DNA from: Zanthoxylum bungeanum | Lineage: Eukaryota; Streptophyta; Magnoliopsida; Sapindales; Rutaceae | Assembly: GCA_019454045.1 (NCBI GenBank) | Contig: SKCR01036771.1 | Location: 1 to 64,000 of the forward strand | Reading direction: 5' to 3' | Length of the DNA: 64,000 bases | Translations under genes and position numbers: made by a program | Notes under the pieces: generated by a model | Database searches by the model: none | Told to the model about the DNA's origin: nothing | What the model saw: the letters and a program-made list of their open reading frames with translations, nothing else | Part shown: positions 1 to 12,359 of the stretch, one piece after another | How positions within the stretch are numbered: position 1 is the stretch's first letter | Layout of the letters: the number at the start of each line of letters is the position of its first letter

Positions 1-30
1 AAAGAATGAAAATGGCAAAATGGGAAATTC

Positions 31-199
31 ACGCATCGCGACACGCAAGCCTTCTGCATCGCGACGTGCCTCAATTATTCAGTTGCCGACACGCGTCATC
101 ACCACGTCATCACTTGATTCATCATGACGACAGCGTAATAATTCAGCCTGCCGACACGCGTCGTCACTTGCGTCATCATGATGTCAGTGTCGCGACGCC
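31..199. repeat. CpG-rich palindrome cluster (TCGCGA core)
   Basis: Variants of GCGTCGCGACGC occur at 33-42, 56-65 and 188-199. A longer imperfect direct repeat containing TGCCGACACGCGTC appears at about 77-103 and again at 141-167. The cluster sits immediately upstream of the TATA box at 320. The same core recurs in the chromovirus LTRs of this window. Confidence 0.6.
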
Positions 200-319
200 A
201 ACCCTCAACACGTCGTGAAATCGAGCCAATAATGGAGTTTTCCGAAAGCCGCCAATTCCTGTAGCACGAGTGGCGACAAGCAAGCACTACGCGTCATGAT
301 GCGTATCGATTTTGGAGCC

Positions 320-328
320 TATAAATAG
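320..328 (+). promoter_or_regulatory. TATA box of the left LTR
   Basis: TATAAATAG is followed 30-40 bases later by a pyrimidine-rich CTTTCTTC stretch, as at 41646-41654 in the related LTR. This marks the probable retrotransposon promoter. Confidence 0.55.
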
Positions 329-1590
329 AGGCTGATTTCATTTGAATTCTCCATACTTTCTTCTGGGGAATTTCCTTAGAATATTAAGAAGAAAGTATTT
401 TGTTTGTTTAATTTCAGTTTTCTTGTATTTAATTTTTATTTTAAGTAATAAATCTTTCTTTGTTTTACTTAAAAGTATGAGTAGGTAACTTCTTTCTACT
501 GGGGTGAAAGGTAAAGCTTTTATTATAATAATTTAGATTAATTTCCTTAGTTATAATATATAAATCATCTTCAAATCTAACTTAATGGGATACCGCCTTT
601 ATGGTCGATCAGACTTAATTAAATTAATTTTAACCTGACTTAATTAGATACTGCCTTTATGGTCGATTGGAATTAATTAAAAATCTAACTTAATCAGGAT
701 ACCGCCTATATGGTCTGTTTGTAATATAACGCAAATTTATATATTATAATAAAGAATATTTCTAAATTTGAAATAATAAAAGTGGATCCCATAACCTTAG
801 AATTTTATTTTATTGTTTTTTCTATTTAAATTTAAAATTTATTTTATAGAGTTTTGTTTATTTATGTCTTTAATAATCATAGGTATGTGTTGTAACTAAA
901 AACCTTATCTAGGGTTGTGACGAATTCCAATACCATAGGCTTATAAGTTGGTTATTTTGTGTCTTGTATGATGTATATGTTTATTTATTGAGTCTTAATA
1001 TTAATGCTTCTTATTAACTGGCCACTAATAAGATTGATCTGGTAAACTTAAAATGAACTTGACAAATGGATTTTAGGTTTCAGCCTTAGACTCAATAGTT
1101 CACAATCTCATATTCACCTTAGAGATTTCCTTCCAGGATAGACATATACCTATCTGGCGTGGGTAGCCATAATTGGAACTTGAACTTAATGAATTCAGGT
1201 AACTTGGTTTACATAGACATATAGTTAATTGTGTTACTTTGGGTGTTTGCATTTGACCATCGACAGAGGCTTTTGCATATCTTCGTGTTCCAGGTTAATA
1301 AACTGACATAGTACACAAGCATAAGATAATCAACTCATCTTTAGAAAGATATTGGTAGGATTCACAACCCTGGATATTTTCATATCATTATTTAAAACTT
1401 AAAATCTACCTTTGTTTTATTTTATTTACTTGTTTTAGATAAGAATCACCATCCAACCAACAGTCGAATCAATTAGATACTCGTAGACATTTAGCTTCAT
1501 AAATTAATAGCTTAGGCATTAAGTCCTCGTGGGATCGATACATTTTATACTATTTGAACGATACGTGTGTTTGCGTAACATGTGTGTTTA

Positions 1591-2572
1591 CCACCGATCA
1601 ATGGGTAACTAGTGAGAACACCGCAACCAGAAAACTATAGGACAAACCCCACCCTCCCAAGCCTCGTCAAACAATAGCGACAAAGATAAACATCGAAGTT
1701 CTCTTTAAAACACTCCTAGGTGCAAGTGAATGTATAATAGAAGGAGACTGAAACATAAAATCTTTGAATACAGTACAAGAGCAGAATAGAAAAGGAAAAT
1801 AGCTCTAGTGAGAGATTTAAAAGTGAAGTTGTCTAGTTGGAACGATGAAGAGGTAAAGTATTAGTTTAGTAGAAACAAGAATACAAAAGAATAGCATTAG
1901 ACATGGCTAGAGACATGCAGAAGATGATATCCTTTTGGTCAGGAAACAGTGACATAGATTGCAGAAATCCCAAGTATAGAATAAAGCACAAAATAAGATA
2001 GAAGACAAGTAAAATACTTAGAGATAGAATTGTCCTAATAAAACGACAATGGAAAAGATATTATATAGATGATGACAAAGATACACAAATACAAGAGTAA
2101 ACTTTATAAAGTTAAGATTAGTAGTACTGCGGGATAACAGATTTTATAAATATTGAAATAAGATTGAAATCATATCAGACAGTAACAAAAGAAAGGTATC
2201 AAGTAAAACTAATAAATTCCCATGCTGTGCAATAAGAAAGAAATGTGACAATGAATAGATTTATTGAGGAACAGCATAAGGAGGTCCAACGAAACTAAAA
2301 TGAGGCTATAGGAATAACTAAAGAAATAAATTTTAAGTACAAGAAGAATAAGGAAACAAAGTGGTGCAAAACAATGATAATTAGATTTATATTAGCAACA
2401 AATATAAAGACGAAGACAGAAGAACCTAGTGGTTGAAGTCCGTAAGTAATTGGAATTTAGCAATAAGGAAATTGACAGTTAAGTAGTCGAACTAAGAGAA
2501 TAAATTCCTAACTCAAACTGAACAAGTAGAACTAGAAATGTATTAGGACGAGTGTTTCGATTAGCAATAAGA
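1591..2572 (+). mobile_element. Degraded chromovirus-like Ty3 internal region (left piece of relic P)
   Basis: There is no ORF above background. Short stretches, for example around 1966-2010, read as a mutated reverse complement of 19550-19600 inside the minus-strand chromovirus relic, so this is the same family in opposite orientation. The relic continues after copia A at 12360 and ends in the LTR 13117-15739. Its own 5' LTR is not visible. The join with the preceding LTR near 1670 is approximate. Confidence 0.5.
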
Positions 2573-4452
2573 TGTTGGAAAATTATGACCCATAACATCA
2601 CTATTTGTACAGATCACGGTGTTGTTGTACAAATTAACTATGTGACAAATGAGATTCAACTCTTATCATTTGTGATTAGATCACCTAGATATATAAATGA
2701 TGAGAGGTCCCTATGATTTGTTCCTGGACAGAGAATGATATGAGACAGTATCAGTCCATGAAGGATAAATCATTAAATATCCCTAGTCAGAGTATTATCG
2801 AGATTGGACATCGATAAATATGTAAAAGACTAGTATTACACTTGTGCGCGTTTGTGAGGGCACAACAGCATAGTTCTCATATATTTGGGTATATGATACT
2901 CATGCAAGTGTAATAGGAGGTTGTGTTTTACCGATGGTACGGGAAACAGCTTCGCTCTGGATAGACCCCCCGCGGAATCCCATTGGTAGTATGACTATGT
3001 GTCTATGGGAGTCTGCAATCAGGGTAGGTGTATTTGGTCTTAACCTGAGACTTGCACCGCTAATACATACGACAATCAATATACTTTAGTTGAGGTCGTC
3101 CAGGGCTTTAACCGGTTTTGTGTACGCCGATGCTGGGTATATTGATAATGGACAGAAATACGCAATACTTCAGTATACTACGCTTGATATAGATCTCATA
3201 TTCCTATAAGGATATTTCCGGAGAATTGGGTAGGCATGGCGCTTTGCTAGAAGCCAACCTTGTCATGTAAATCGGTATAAACGTAGTACGAGGTACTTGC
3301 GTGTTCGGATAGTCCGACGACCGTATTTACTACCAACATATCCGGGGATCTCATGGGTCGCTTCCCGAAGATTCACCGATGATGTATGACTCGCACTTTA
3401 ATTAATCTGGGATTAATTAGAAGAGAGAGAAAATTAATCTGGGATTAATTGCGGAGATATTTTATCTGGGATAAAATACTAATTAAAGAGAGATAATGAT
3501 TAATTTGGAATTAATCGATAAAATTAATATATTTGATATATTAATCGAAATTAGATTTCGACGCGGAATTGAAATTGGATTTTAATTCGGGCGAACGAAT
3601 TAATTTAGAATTAATTCGTTATCGACGTGAATAGTGATTTCGCTAGGCGTAATCATTTAATTACGACGCGACGAAAATTCATTAATTTGGAATTAGCGAA
3701 CCCGAGCCCGGGAGTGATTGCGAGCGCATTCGCATTTCGAATTCGAGCGCGGCACGCAAGTCACATCAAGCGTCAAATCGCTAGTCGCATCAATCGTCAA
3801 ATCACTTGTCACTTTGAGTGATGTGACATGACATGTTATCACTTTATTAAAGTGACTTGATGTGAATAGTGAAAGATGTTGGAAAGCTTTTTTGCTTTTT
3901 GCTTTTTGACTTTTGAATTAAAGTAATGTATATCTTTTATTTAATTTACTTGGTAAATAAAATAAAATATATATATATACAAAAAGCATTTTTCTCTCTC
4001 TCCAACCAATTGTGGTTCACGGTTTTGGGAACCAAATTTTTCCCTCTCTTTTCTTCTTCTTCATCTCACGGCTTGGAGCCATTTTTCTTTCTTCAATTTT
4101 GGTTTGACCGAAAATCATGGAAGAAGATTAGTGCTAGCACACAAATGGGTTAATACAAAGGTGATAGGGAAGTGTTTTTATGAGCATGGAATCCCTTTTT
4201 GAAGCTTGAAGCTTGGAGCTTCCATGGAGTCTTCAATGGCCGATTTTTTGAGGTTCAAAGAGAAGCAAAAACGTGCAGCCCACTGCCTTGGGAGCTCAAT
4301 GTCGTGACCTTAAAGAGGAGGAGAAGGCTTGTGTTCTTTGATGCATCAAATCCAATCATTGTGAGTATATGTTTCCGCCATTATCCTTTGATGTATTCAT
4401 GCGTTTTTGTGCTTGATTTTGATGATTCTTGGGACCTTATAAGAACTCAACA
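2573..4452 (+). repeat. 5' LTR of copia A (1880 bp)
   Basis: It starts TGTTGGAAAATTATGACCC and ends AAGAACTCAACA directly before the PBS. It lacks about 225 bp present in the 3' LTR: the sequence jumps from ...TATTGA near 3145 to ...TGGACAGAAATACGC, which in the 3' LTR lies at about 11056. Elsewhere the two LTRs differ only by scattered substitutions. Confidence 0.9.
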
Positions 4453-4453
4453 A

Positions 4454-4466
4454 TGGTATCTTGAGC
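4454..4466 (+). other. Primer-binding site of copia A
   Basis: TGGTATCTTGAGC lies one base after the LTR end. It matches the usual tRNA-iMet complement TGGTATCAGAGC apart from a small change in the middle, so priming would be weakened. Confidence 0.75.
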
Positions 4467-7030
4467 TTTGTTCAAGCATGAAAAAAGTTAGGGTTAAAAT
4501 TGGGTAAACTTGATTTAAGCATGATTTGGTTGAATTGTTTGATGAAGTATGCTTGAATGAGGTGGAATTGATATTGTGCATGATCAAATTGAAGAAATTG
4601 TGTTTGGAACAAATTTACCCAATTTTTTGTGTTGGCGAAAATTGACAAAATTGGGTAAACTTGATTTTGAGCATGTTTAAGGAAATTAGATGATTTAGAA
4701 TGCTTAAAGTATGTTTAATTGAGGATTGATTGGATCAATTTGTTGAAAATTAGTTTGGAACAATTTTCCCCAAATTGCTTAAGTTGGCTGAATACAATAG
4801 CCCATATTGTCTTGGAATTTTTGATTTTTTGTTCATTGGATGACTTGGAAATCATTAGGGGATTTTGATTTTATGTTTGATTGGATTCAATTGGATTGGA
4901 TTTGAATTTGGACACAAAATCCCCATTTGGCCGAGACTTTAGCATGTATATTTGGGTTTGATTTTGATCAAATTATGTTGGACATGATTCCATGATGTTA
5001 AGCATGATTAATTGGACAAATTTGGTGTTTTGGAAACTTTGATTTGGGTAATTAATAATGCTATGCACTTTGTTTAATTGAATTATAAAATTGGATTTTG
5101 TAATTTAATTAAAATGGGCCTTAAAATTGGATTTGGGCTTTTAAAGTTGTTAATTGGGTTTATTGGACTTTGTTGTACAAAGTTGGTTTAGGCCAAAATT
5201 GGTTGGATCCAATTAGGCCCAAAACCGCTTCCAAAAGGCCCAAATGTGACTAATGAACCTTTAAAGTTTAATTGGGCCTAATGGGCCTAAATTAATTTTT
5301 GGGCTTATGGGGTAACTCCCGGATTGGATTTTTGTTATTCGGTTTGACCCGAATTGACCAAAAGTCCACGCCTTGAAGAAATTAATTAAAAGCCCATTGG
5401 ACTTTAATTAAATTAATATTGGATATTAATCGGGATTTGAGACCCGTAACGATTAAATTTGGAATTTAAGTCGTAAAGGTTTATTTAATAAAGTGTAATA
5501 TTTAATTTAGAATTAAATAGAGAATTAGAATTAAATGCGTATTAAATTGGATTTAATTATGTAATTTAATTTAATTCGTAGAAATTGTACTTTGACTACG
5601 TGTTTGCAAAACGAGTTTGACTCGAACAAAATCAAATCGTTGTTTGAACATTGGATGATCACTAATTATCAGATTAATTAATTGGATTAGATTGATTGAT
5701 AACATGCTTGTATGAATACATGGTTGCGATGCATGAATAATGTATATCGGATGGATATTAGTTGGGTGGGGCAATTTTGGAAATTGTGTAATAAATTTGA
5801 TTTATTAATTGGACATGCGTGTCCAGCCTTATCACCTCTATTCTCATTGTATTTCTCTTCTCACATATTCCCCTCAATGTAAATGAGGTTTCTTTAGAAG
5901 TGTAGTGTAACGGGTAGAAGTAATACAAGTGCTACCTGGAAGAGAAAGAGAGAGATTTGATCTATGATCAATGTAAAATATCCATCCGCATATCATTATT
6001 ATTTTGTTTCATATGCGTTTTATTATGTGTTTAGAATGCATGTTTAATGGTGTATGATGATGAGACCTTAACAAACATAATAAATTGGTTGCCAATTAGC
6101 ACGCGAAAAACCCTCGCTCAATATTAAGCGTCTTTCCTTCCATTGAGTGATTCTTACTCAAGATCCGAGACGGCATTGGTTTGTTGGCCAAAGTCAAGGC
6201 ATTTGTCTGTCGAAGATGTGTTTGAATCACGAAGGCTTTGTTCCATGTCAGTGTCTTATCCAAGTTGTGGTTTGTTGGCCAAATTCAAGACCACTTCTTG
6301 TCCATCGACATTGATTACGAAGCTTTCCATGGTCAATGGGTCGCGCTTGACTGGGATCACTAAGTTTGTTGTGCCAAAGCCAAGGCTTAGTTGATTCAGA
6401 GGAAATAGGTTAGGTAATACATTGGATGTATTGGCATATATAAGATATATGTTTCGGACTTGGATGTCCCCCTACCAGATCTAGGAATTGGATTGGATCC
6501 AATTGATCTTATAGATCTACCTAGTTAATTATCATACAATTTGTTGGCCAAAGTCAAGATTGTGTGATATTTAACGGGATCCTAGCCCACTAGGAAACGC
6601 AGTTTCCCGAGTACTCGACAGAGGGTTAGAGGCTCGCCGAAAAATAGTGGGAGGCAAGAATTGAATTTGCAATACTTGTTCAATTACTCGCCACACGCGC
6701 TCATTTAAATTATTTCGTCGTTAGATTAAATGTTAGTTGGACTAATATTTAAATTGTTGTTTTAATTAATAGTTGGATTGTATTATAGTTGATTATATAT
6801 AATTGGATTATATTAATCAATATATTTGAATTAATTAATTTCAGTTTACAGTTGATTTTATAATTGGATTATAGTAATCAATGTAATTGAGGTTAATTAA
6901 TTTAGATTATATTTGATTATATAGTTGGACTATTATAATCATTATAATAAATAGTATCACAAATCGTTGATTAAATAGTTTAACTATTAGAATCAAGATA
7001 TAAATGAAAGATTAGTGTTTAAAACATAAT
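4467..7030 (+). other. Long untranslated leader of copia A
   Basis: About 2.5 kb separates the PBS from the gag relic. It is AT-rich with two local features: a cluster of TGGGCC/GGCCCA words at about 5115-5310, and a dispersed 19-nt motif at 6180-6558. An 84-codon frame at 6143-6394 has a partial counterpart in copy B but is interrupted in copy C, so it is not called a gene. Confidence 0.6.
6180..6558 (+). repeat. Dispersed leader motif TTTGTTGGCCAAAGTCAAG, four copies
   Basis: Copies start at 6180, 6271 (one substitution), 6365 (degenerate) and 6540. The spacing is not uniform (91, 94 and 175 bases) and the copies fall in different reading frames, so the motif is conserved as nucleic acid rather than peptide. 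The same motif occurs in copies B and C. Confidence 0.75.
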
Positions 7031-10000
7031 CCTGGGTGAAAATGTATTTAAACGACTTTAATTTTCAAATTGGGAATAAATTTCAGGATGGTCCTGGAAA
7101 AATAATAAGTTATTTTATTTGATAAAATAATATATTAAGCCTAAGCCCGGAGTTAAGCAAATAAGTGGAACATGATATTTTGAATATTCATGTAATAATA
7201 ACTTTAGTGCTTAATCCATAATACTTGTCATATAGAATCCTTAATTTCTTTATCAGAACTAAGGATTAGATTCTTAAAGTGTGATATTGAAAATGAAGGA
7301 TATTCAATAGATTAGATCTTAGAAGTACTTTTAAAATTGCAATAAATAATTCTTGGAGAATTAATGACTATTCTCAAGAAGACAAAGTTAAAGTTTGCAA
7401 TTAGGCAAGTAGTGCAAGGCACACCTTACTTCGATATTCTAGAAACCCGAGGCTTGGCCAAAGGCGACCAGAATATGGAAAATGCGAAGGCAAAATCATT
7501 ATAATCTTCTAGGAAGATAAAATGACATATCCCAAGGAGGAATTGAAGACGAGCAAGGCTCTGACTTCAAAAATGATTCTCATAATTATGTTCACAGCTA
7601 GTATTAAAATTAGATTTTAGATACTTAGTGTGGTACATAAAATATATATATTGACGTTCAGAATCTGTTTTGAACAGGATACTGACTTCGATTGAGATTT
7701 ATCTGCGAATTGTAAACGGGACGAAAGTCGCTGTTTTAACCGTAGATACCTAAGTTTAGGAACTACCCTCGGGTGTGTACCTAAAATTGGAAACTGTTAT
7801 AATGTAACTAGTTTGACTAGAAACATTATCTCTATATCGCGTATAACCCGTTACGGGTGTACCTTTATGTTCTAGAACACTAAAGTGTTTCATTATATAA
7901 AGATGATATTGAGATAATCACATAAGATGTGAATAGCAGCATTTATATTTTGAATATAAATAATATCTCAAATATATAACATGACAAATAAATAGCTCAA
8001 ATTGATTTGATCAGTTAAGAAACTCAAATGTGGCATAGTTGTCAAGGACACTATCAAACAAGACTCGTATATCCGCATTTTTGAAGAGCGGGTACCAGGA
8101 CTAATTTGATTCCATTCAAATAATGTCTACGAATCTAGTTTATTGGGCAAAGTGCCTCAAACACTATTTATTTGGTAAAAGTATAACTGCCACCGACCTG
8201 CTAGCCCTACTTCATGGTGAAGCAAGTGGGCCCATGTCTAGCTAGGCTAGATATGGATATGAATATTTCGTGACCTTTACGGATGTGGCATCACGTATGG
8301 TTATGTGTTTCTTTTGAAACACAAATCGGAAACTTTCAAGTTTCGACACGAAATAGACAAACAGATCGGCTAATGTATGAAACCATCACAGTAAGACCGT
8401 AATGGAAAATACTTAAGCAATAAGTTTCTAGTATACTTGAAAGAGTATAGTATTCTTTCAAATGAGGACTCCTCCCGGAACACGTCAGTTTGACGGTGTG
8501 TCCGAATAGGATTAACCGAATTTTGTTAGACATAATAAGTTTAATCACGAGTCGCTCTGAGCTACCATTTCCTTCAACGGATACGCTAAACAGTGCAAGA
8601 ACTTATTTAGAATAAGGTTCCATAATAATCTGTTTGACAGATAACATATTAGATATGAACGGGAAAAGAAACCGAGTTTCACATTCCTGTTAATTTGGGT
8701 ATGCTAGGCATAAGTTTGGATGATACCAAACAAGAACCCAAATAGGATAAGTGCCAAATGTAGGTTATCCTAGGGATACCATGAGTATTGTACTTATACA
8801 TCTCACCTGAGAACAATTAGATTGTTGCTCACCATGCGGTTTTCCCTAGAAGGAATACCGATATGCAGTGGTAAGTGGGAGGATAGTAAAACTCGATGAA
8901 AATCAGAGTAATACTATTAAAAGGCACTGAATCCTAATGGAACACAAATAGTTCATCAATGATGAAACTATTACTATTAATCTTTGAATACACAAGAACC
9001 TCGTAAGTCGGAGACAGTCAGAAAACAACCTGGGGTATGAGTTTCTGATCGAACCTCATAAAGATGTCCATATTAATGAGGAATACCAACTGACTACGTA
9101 TAAGGAAGTGATACAAGGTATTGACTCCCTATTATGGCAAAGTGCCAGATAATCCGAAATGGATTCCATGTATATCAACCAGTTTGGATACTAGTTGATG
9201 TACCATAAAGTATTGTGCCTATTGGTACTTTATGAGTCTTCAAGGAAGACGTATGGCAACATACCAACGTACAAAGCTAGGCTTGTAGCCGAAAGGTATC
9301 GTTATCAACATTGTGTTGATTACGATTAACATTTTACCTGTTGCCATGGTAAATCCATTTGGATAATGCTTGTTATTCGATCCATGATTGGATTGAAGCA
9401 AGCATTAGGTTCTTGGAATTATCGTTTTGATGTAATCATAATGATTGATGATTTAATTCAAAACGAAAAGATTCTTGTGTATATAAGAGGGTTAGTGGGA
9501 GTGCACTGACAGTGGCTGTCCTATAAATAATGATAATAATATAAGTCATTTCATGGAAATGATATTCCCATAAAATAACTATCGACGAAAGTTTGTCTTT
9601 CGAAATACTCTTCGAGATATCGTACATTGAAAAATGTACGCGACCTGATGTCTCATACGCTTTGAGCATAAGGATTCACAAACAGGCCAATCCGAGTGAT
9701 AGTCCCTGGATTGATGTTAAGAACATCTATTAGTATCTTAGAGAACTAAGGATGCTGTCTTAGTCTATGGAGAATGAGAACTTGAAGTGACTAGGGTCAC
9801 TGTAGCAAGTTTCCTATAACCGATAAAGACGACTAAAAGTCGCAACGGTACTATACAGAGTCAATAACGGTACAGTGAGCTGGAAATCTTCCAAGCAAGA
9901 TACTGTTACCGAGTAAACAACAAATGCGGGTTAATTGCAGCAGCTGAAGCAGCAATAGAAGCCATCTGGGTCAATAACAAATCTAATTAGATTATATATA

Positions 10001-10242
10001 GTTCTGTTAGCAGCTGAGCTAGGTGTCAGCACAGGCTAAAGAATTAATGGTCTCATCAACGATCCAGATACATACTTCGATATTCATCTGATTCGTTCGG
10101 ATTATACATCGTGGCGATGTGATGATCGAATAAATCGCATCAGACGTTAATCATGGAAATCCGCTGACGAAAGAATTTCTCAGCAATTTGAGCCAACGGT
10201 ACATAGTTCGGGTGTCAGAGACTCGAGTGACTGGCTATAGGC
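7031..10242 (+). pseudogene. Copia A gag-pol relic
   Basis: Stop- and indel-ridden remains of a copia polyprotein, recognised by alignment by eye to copia C. A gag start-like segment lies near 7031, protease-region similarity at about 7640-7900, integrase at about 8000-8800, reverse transcriptase at about 9060-9700, and RNase H at about 9850-10240. The RT region lost about 170 bp near 9370 compared with copy C. The place of the catalytic YVDD is taken by an AT-rich stretch (about 9520-9545) that resembles copy B. No product can be made. Confidence 0.75.
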
Positions 10243-10254
10243 CAAGTGGGAGAT
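10243..10254 (+). other. Polypurine tract of copia A
   Basis: CAAGTGGGAGAT directly precedes the 3' LTR. The same tract is found in reverse complement at 22340-22351 and 44274-44285 in copies C and B. Confidence 0.85.
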
Positions 10255-12359
10255 TGTTTGACAATTATGACCCATAGCGTCATTATTTGTACAGATCACG
10301 GTGTTGTTGTACAAATTAACTATGTGACAAAAGAGATTGCACTCTTATCATTTGTGATTAGATCACCTAGATATATAAATGATGAGAGGTCCCTATGATT
10401 TGTTCCTGGACAGAGAATGATATGAGACAGTATCAGTCCACGAAGGATAAATCATTAAATATCCCTAGTCAGAGTATTATCGAGATTGGACATCGATAAA
10501 TACGTAAAAGACTAGTATTACACTTGTGCGCATTTTTGAGGGCACAACGACATAGTTCTCATATATTTGGGTATATGATACTCATACAAGTGTAATAGGA
10601 GGTTGTGTTTTACCGATGGTACGGGAAACAGCTTCGCTCTGGATAGACCCCCCGCGGAATCCCATTGGTAGTATGACTATGTGTCTATGGGAGTCTGCAA
10701 TCAGGGTAGGTGTATTTGGTCTTAACCTGAGACTTGCACCGCTAATACATACGACAATCAATATACTTTAGTTGAGGTCGTCCAGGGCTTTAACCGGTTC
10801 TGTGTACGCCGATGCTGGGTATATTGAGAATCGTAGTGTGTTGGGTGTGATGTCAAGACGGAAGTGTCACTCCAGTCATATGGAGATGATGGTCACGTAG
10901 GATACAGAACTCGTTCTCTTAAATGCTCGAGCTATCGGGATATTATGACAAGGTCATGAATATCCGATTATAGAGACTAGTTACCAGACATCCGATATGT
11001 GCTTCGTACGGGGCAGACACAATTCCAGCCCCAGGCCTAGCACGTGAACATCCGATACTGGACAGAAATACGCAATACTTCGGTATACTACGCTTGATAT
11101 AGATCTCATATTCCTATAAGGATATTTCCGGAGAATTGGGTAGGCATGGCGCTTTGCTAGAAGCCAACCTTGTCTTGTAAATCGGTATAAACGTAGTACG
11201 AGGTACTTACGTGTTCGGATAGTCCGACGACCGTATTTACTGCCAACATATCTGGGGATCTCATGGGTCGCTTCCCGAAGATTCACCGATGATGTATGAC
11301 TCGCACTTTAATTAATCTGGGATTAATTAGAAGAGAGATAAAATTAATTTGGGATTAATTGCAGAGATATTTTATCTGGATAAAATACTAATTAAAGAGA
11401 GAGAACGATTAATTTGGAATTAATCGATAAAATTAATATATTCGATATATTAACTGAAATTAGATTTCGACGCGGAATTGAAATTGGATTTTAATTCGGG
11501 CGAACGAATTAATTTAGAATTAATTCGTTATCGATGTGAATAGTGATTTCGCTAGGCGTAATCATTTAATTACGACGCGATGAAAATTCGTTAATTTGGA
11601 ATTAGCGAACCCAAGCTCGAGAGTGATTGCGAGCGCATTCGTATTTCGAATTCGAGCGCGGCACGTAAGTCACATCAAGCGTCAAATCGCTAGTCCCATC
11701 AATCGTCAAATCACTTGTCACTTTGAGTGATGTGACATGACATGTTATCACTTTATTAAAGTGACTTGATGTGAATAGTGAAAGATGTTGGAAAGCTTTA
11801 TTGCTTTTTGCTTTTTGACTTTTGAATTAAAGTAATGTATATCTTTTATTTAATTTACTTGGTAAATAAAATAAAATATATATATACAAAAAGCTTTTTT
11901 CTCTCTCTCCAACCAATTGTAGTTCACGATTTTGGGAACCAAATTTTTCCCTCTCTTTTCTTCTTCTTCATCTCACGGCTTGGAGCCATTTTTGTTTCTT
12001 CAATTTTGGTTTGACCGAAAATAATGGAAGAAGATTAGTGCTAGCACACAAATGGGTTAATACAAAGGTGATAGGGAAGTTTTTTCATGAGCATGGAATC
12101 CCTTTTTGAAGCTTGAAGCTTGGAGCTTCCATGGAGTCTTCAATGGCCGAATTTTTGAGGTTCAAAGAGGAGCAAAAACGTGCAGCCCACTGCCTTGGGA
12201 GCTCATTGACGTGACCTTAAAGAGGAGGAGAAGGCTTGTGTTCTTTTATGCATCAAATCCAATCATTGTGAGTATATGTTTCCGCCATTATCCTTTGATG
12301 TATTCATGCGTTTTTATGCTTGATTTTGATGATTCTTGGGACCTTATAAGAACTCAACA
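10255..12359 (+). repeat. 3' LTR of copia A (2105 bp)
   Basis: It starts TGTTTGACAATTATGACCC and ends ACTCAACA before the TAAGG target copy. The U3 half is closely similar to the LTRs of copies B and C, whereas the segment around 11880-12200 is largely specific to this copy. A TATATATATAC stretch near 11876-11886 is the best core-promoter candidate. Confidence 0.9.

Larger units (their letters stand above)
1..1590 (+). mobile_element. LTR remnant, Athila/Tat-like Ty3/gypsy
   Basis: No coding potential. The order of a TATA box (320-328), a pyrimidine-rich start of transcript, an AT-rich body, a GTGGATCCC block near 783 and a GTGGGATCGATAC block near 1529 is the layout of plant Athila/Tat LTRs. 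It runs parallel to 41640-42180 in this window at lower identity. The LTR start lies outside the window and the end is placed near 1590 by the CGATAC...TTTGCGTAACA stretch. No matching partner LTR or PBS follows, so it is a fragment or is cut off by later insertions. Family assignment is inferred from layout only. Confidence 0.55.
2573..12359 (+). mobile_element. Ty1/copia element A, complete but dead, about 9.8 kb
   Basis: It is bounded by two LTRs that start TGTT and end ACTCAACA, with a PBS just inside the left LTR and a purine tract just inside the right one. The flanks are TAAGA (2568-2572) and TAAGG (12360-12364), a 5-bp target duplication with one mismatch. It inserted into chromovirus relic P. 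The internal region matches the gag-pol of copia C (Tork/Tnt1-like) in order but has no usable frame. Copy B (42285-52189) is its closest relative here. Confidence 0.9.

Noticed and set aside
6..287. Small overlapping frames on both strands at the left edge
   Set aside because: They lie in the CpG repeat part of an LTR and have repeat-driven composition with no homology.
4199..4507. A 102-codon frame, repeated at 12106-12417
   Set aside because: It is the same LTR segment in the two LTRs of copia A, runs over the LTR end and PBS, and is not shared with copies B and C.
6143..6394. Leader ORF of copia A with a partner at 48404-48670
   Set aside because: The repeated DNA motif dominates it in different frames and copy C has stops. 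Similarity is expected from DNA relatedness alone.
6180..6558. CRISPR-like array
   Set aside because: Few copies, uneven spacing and a eukaryotic retrotransposon leader context.
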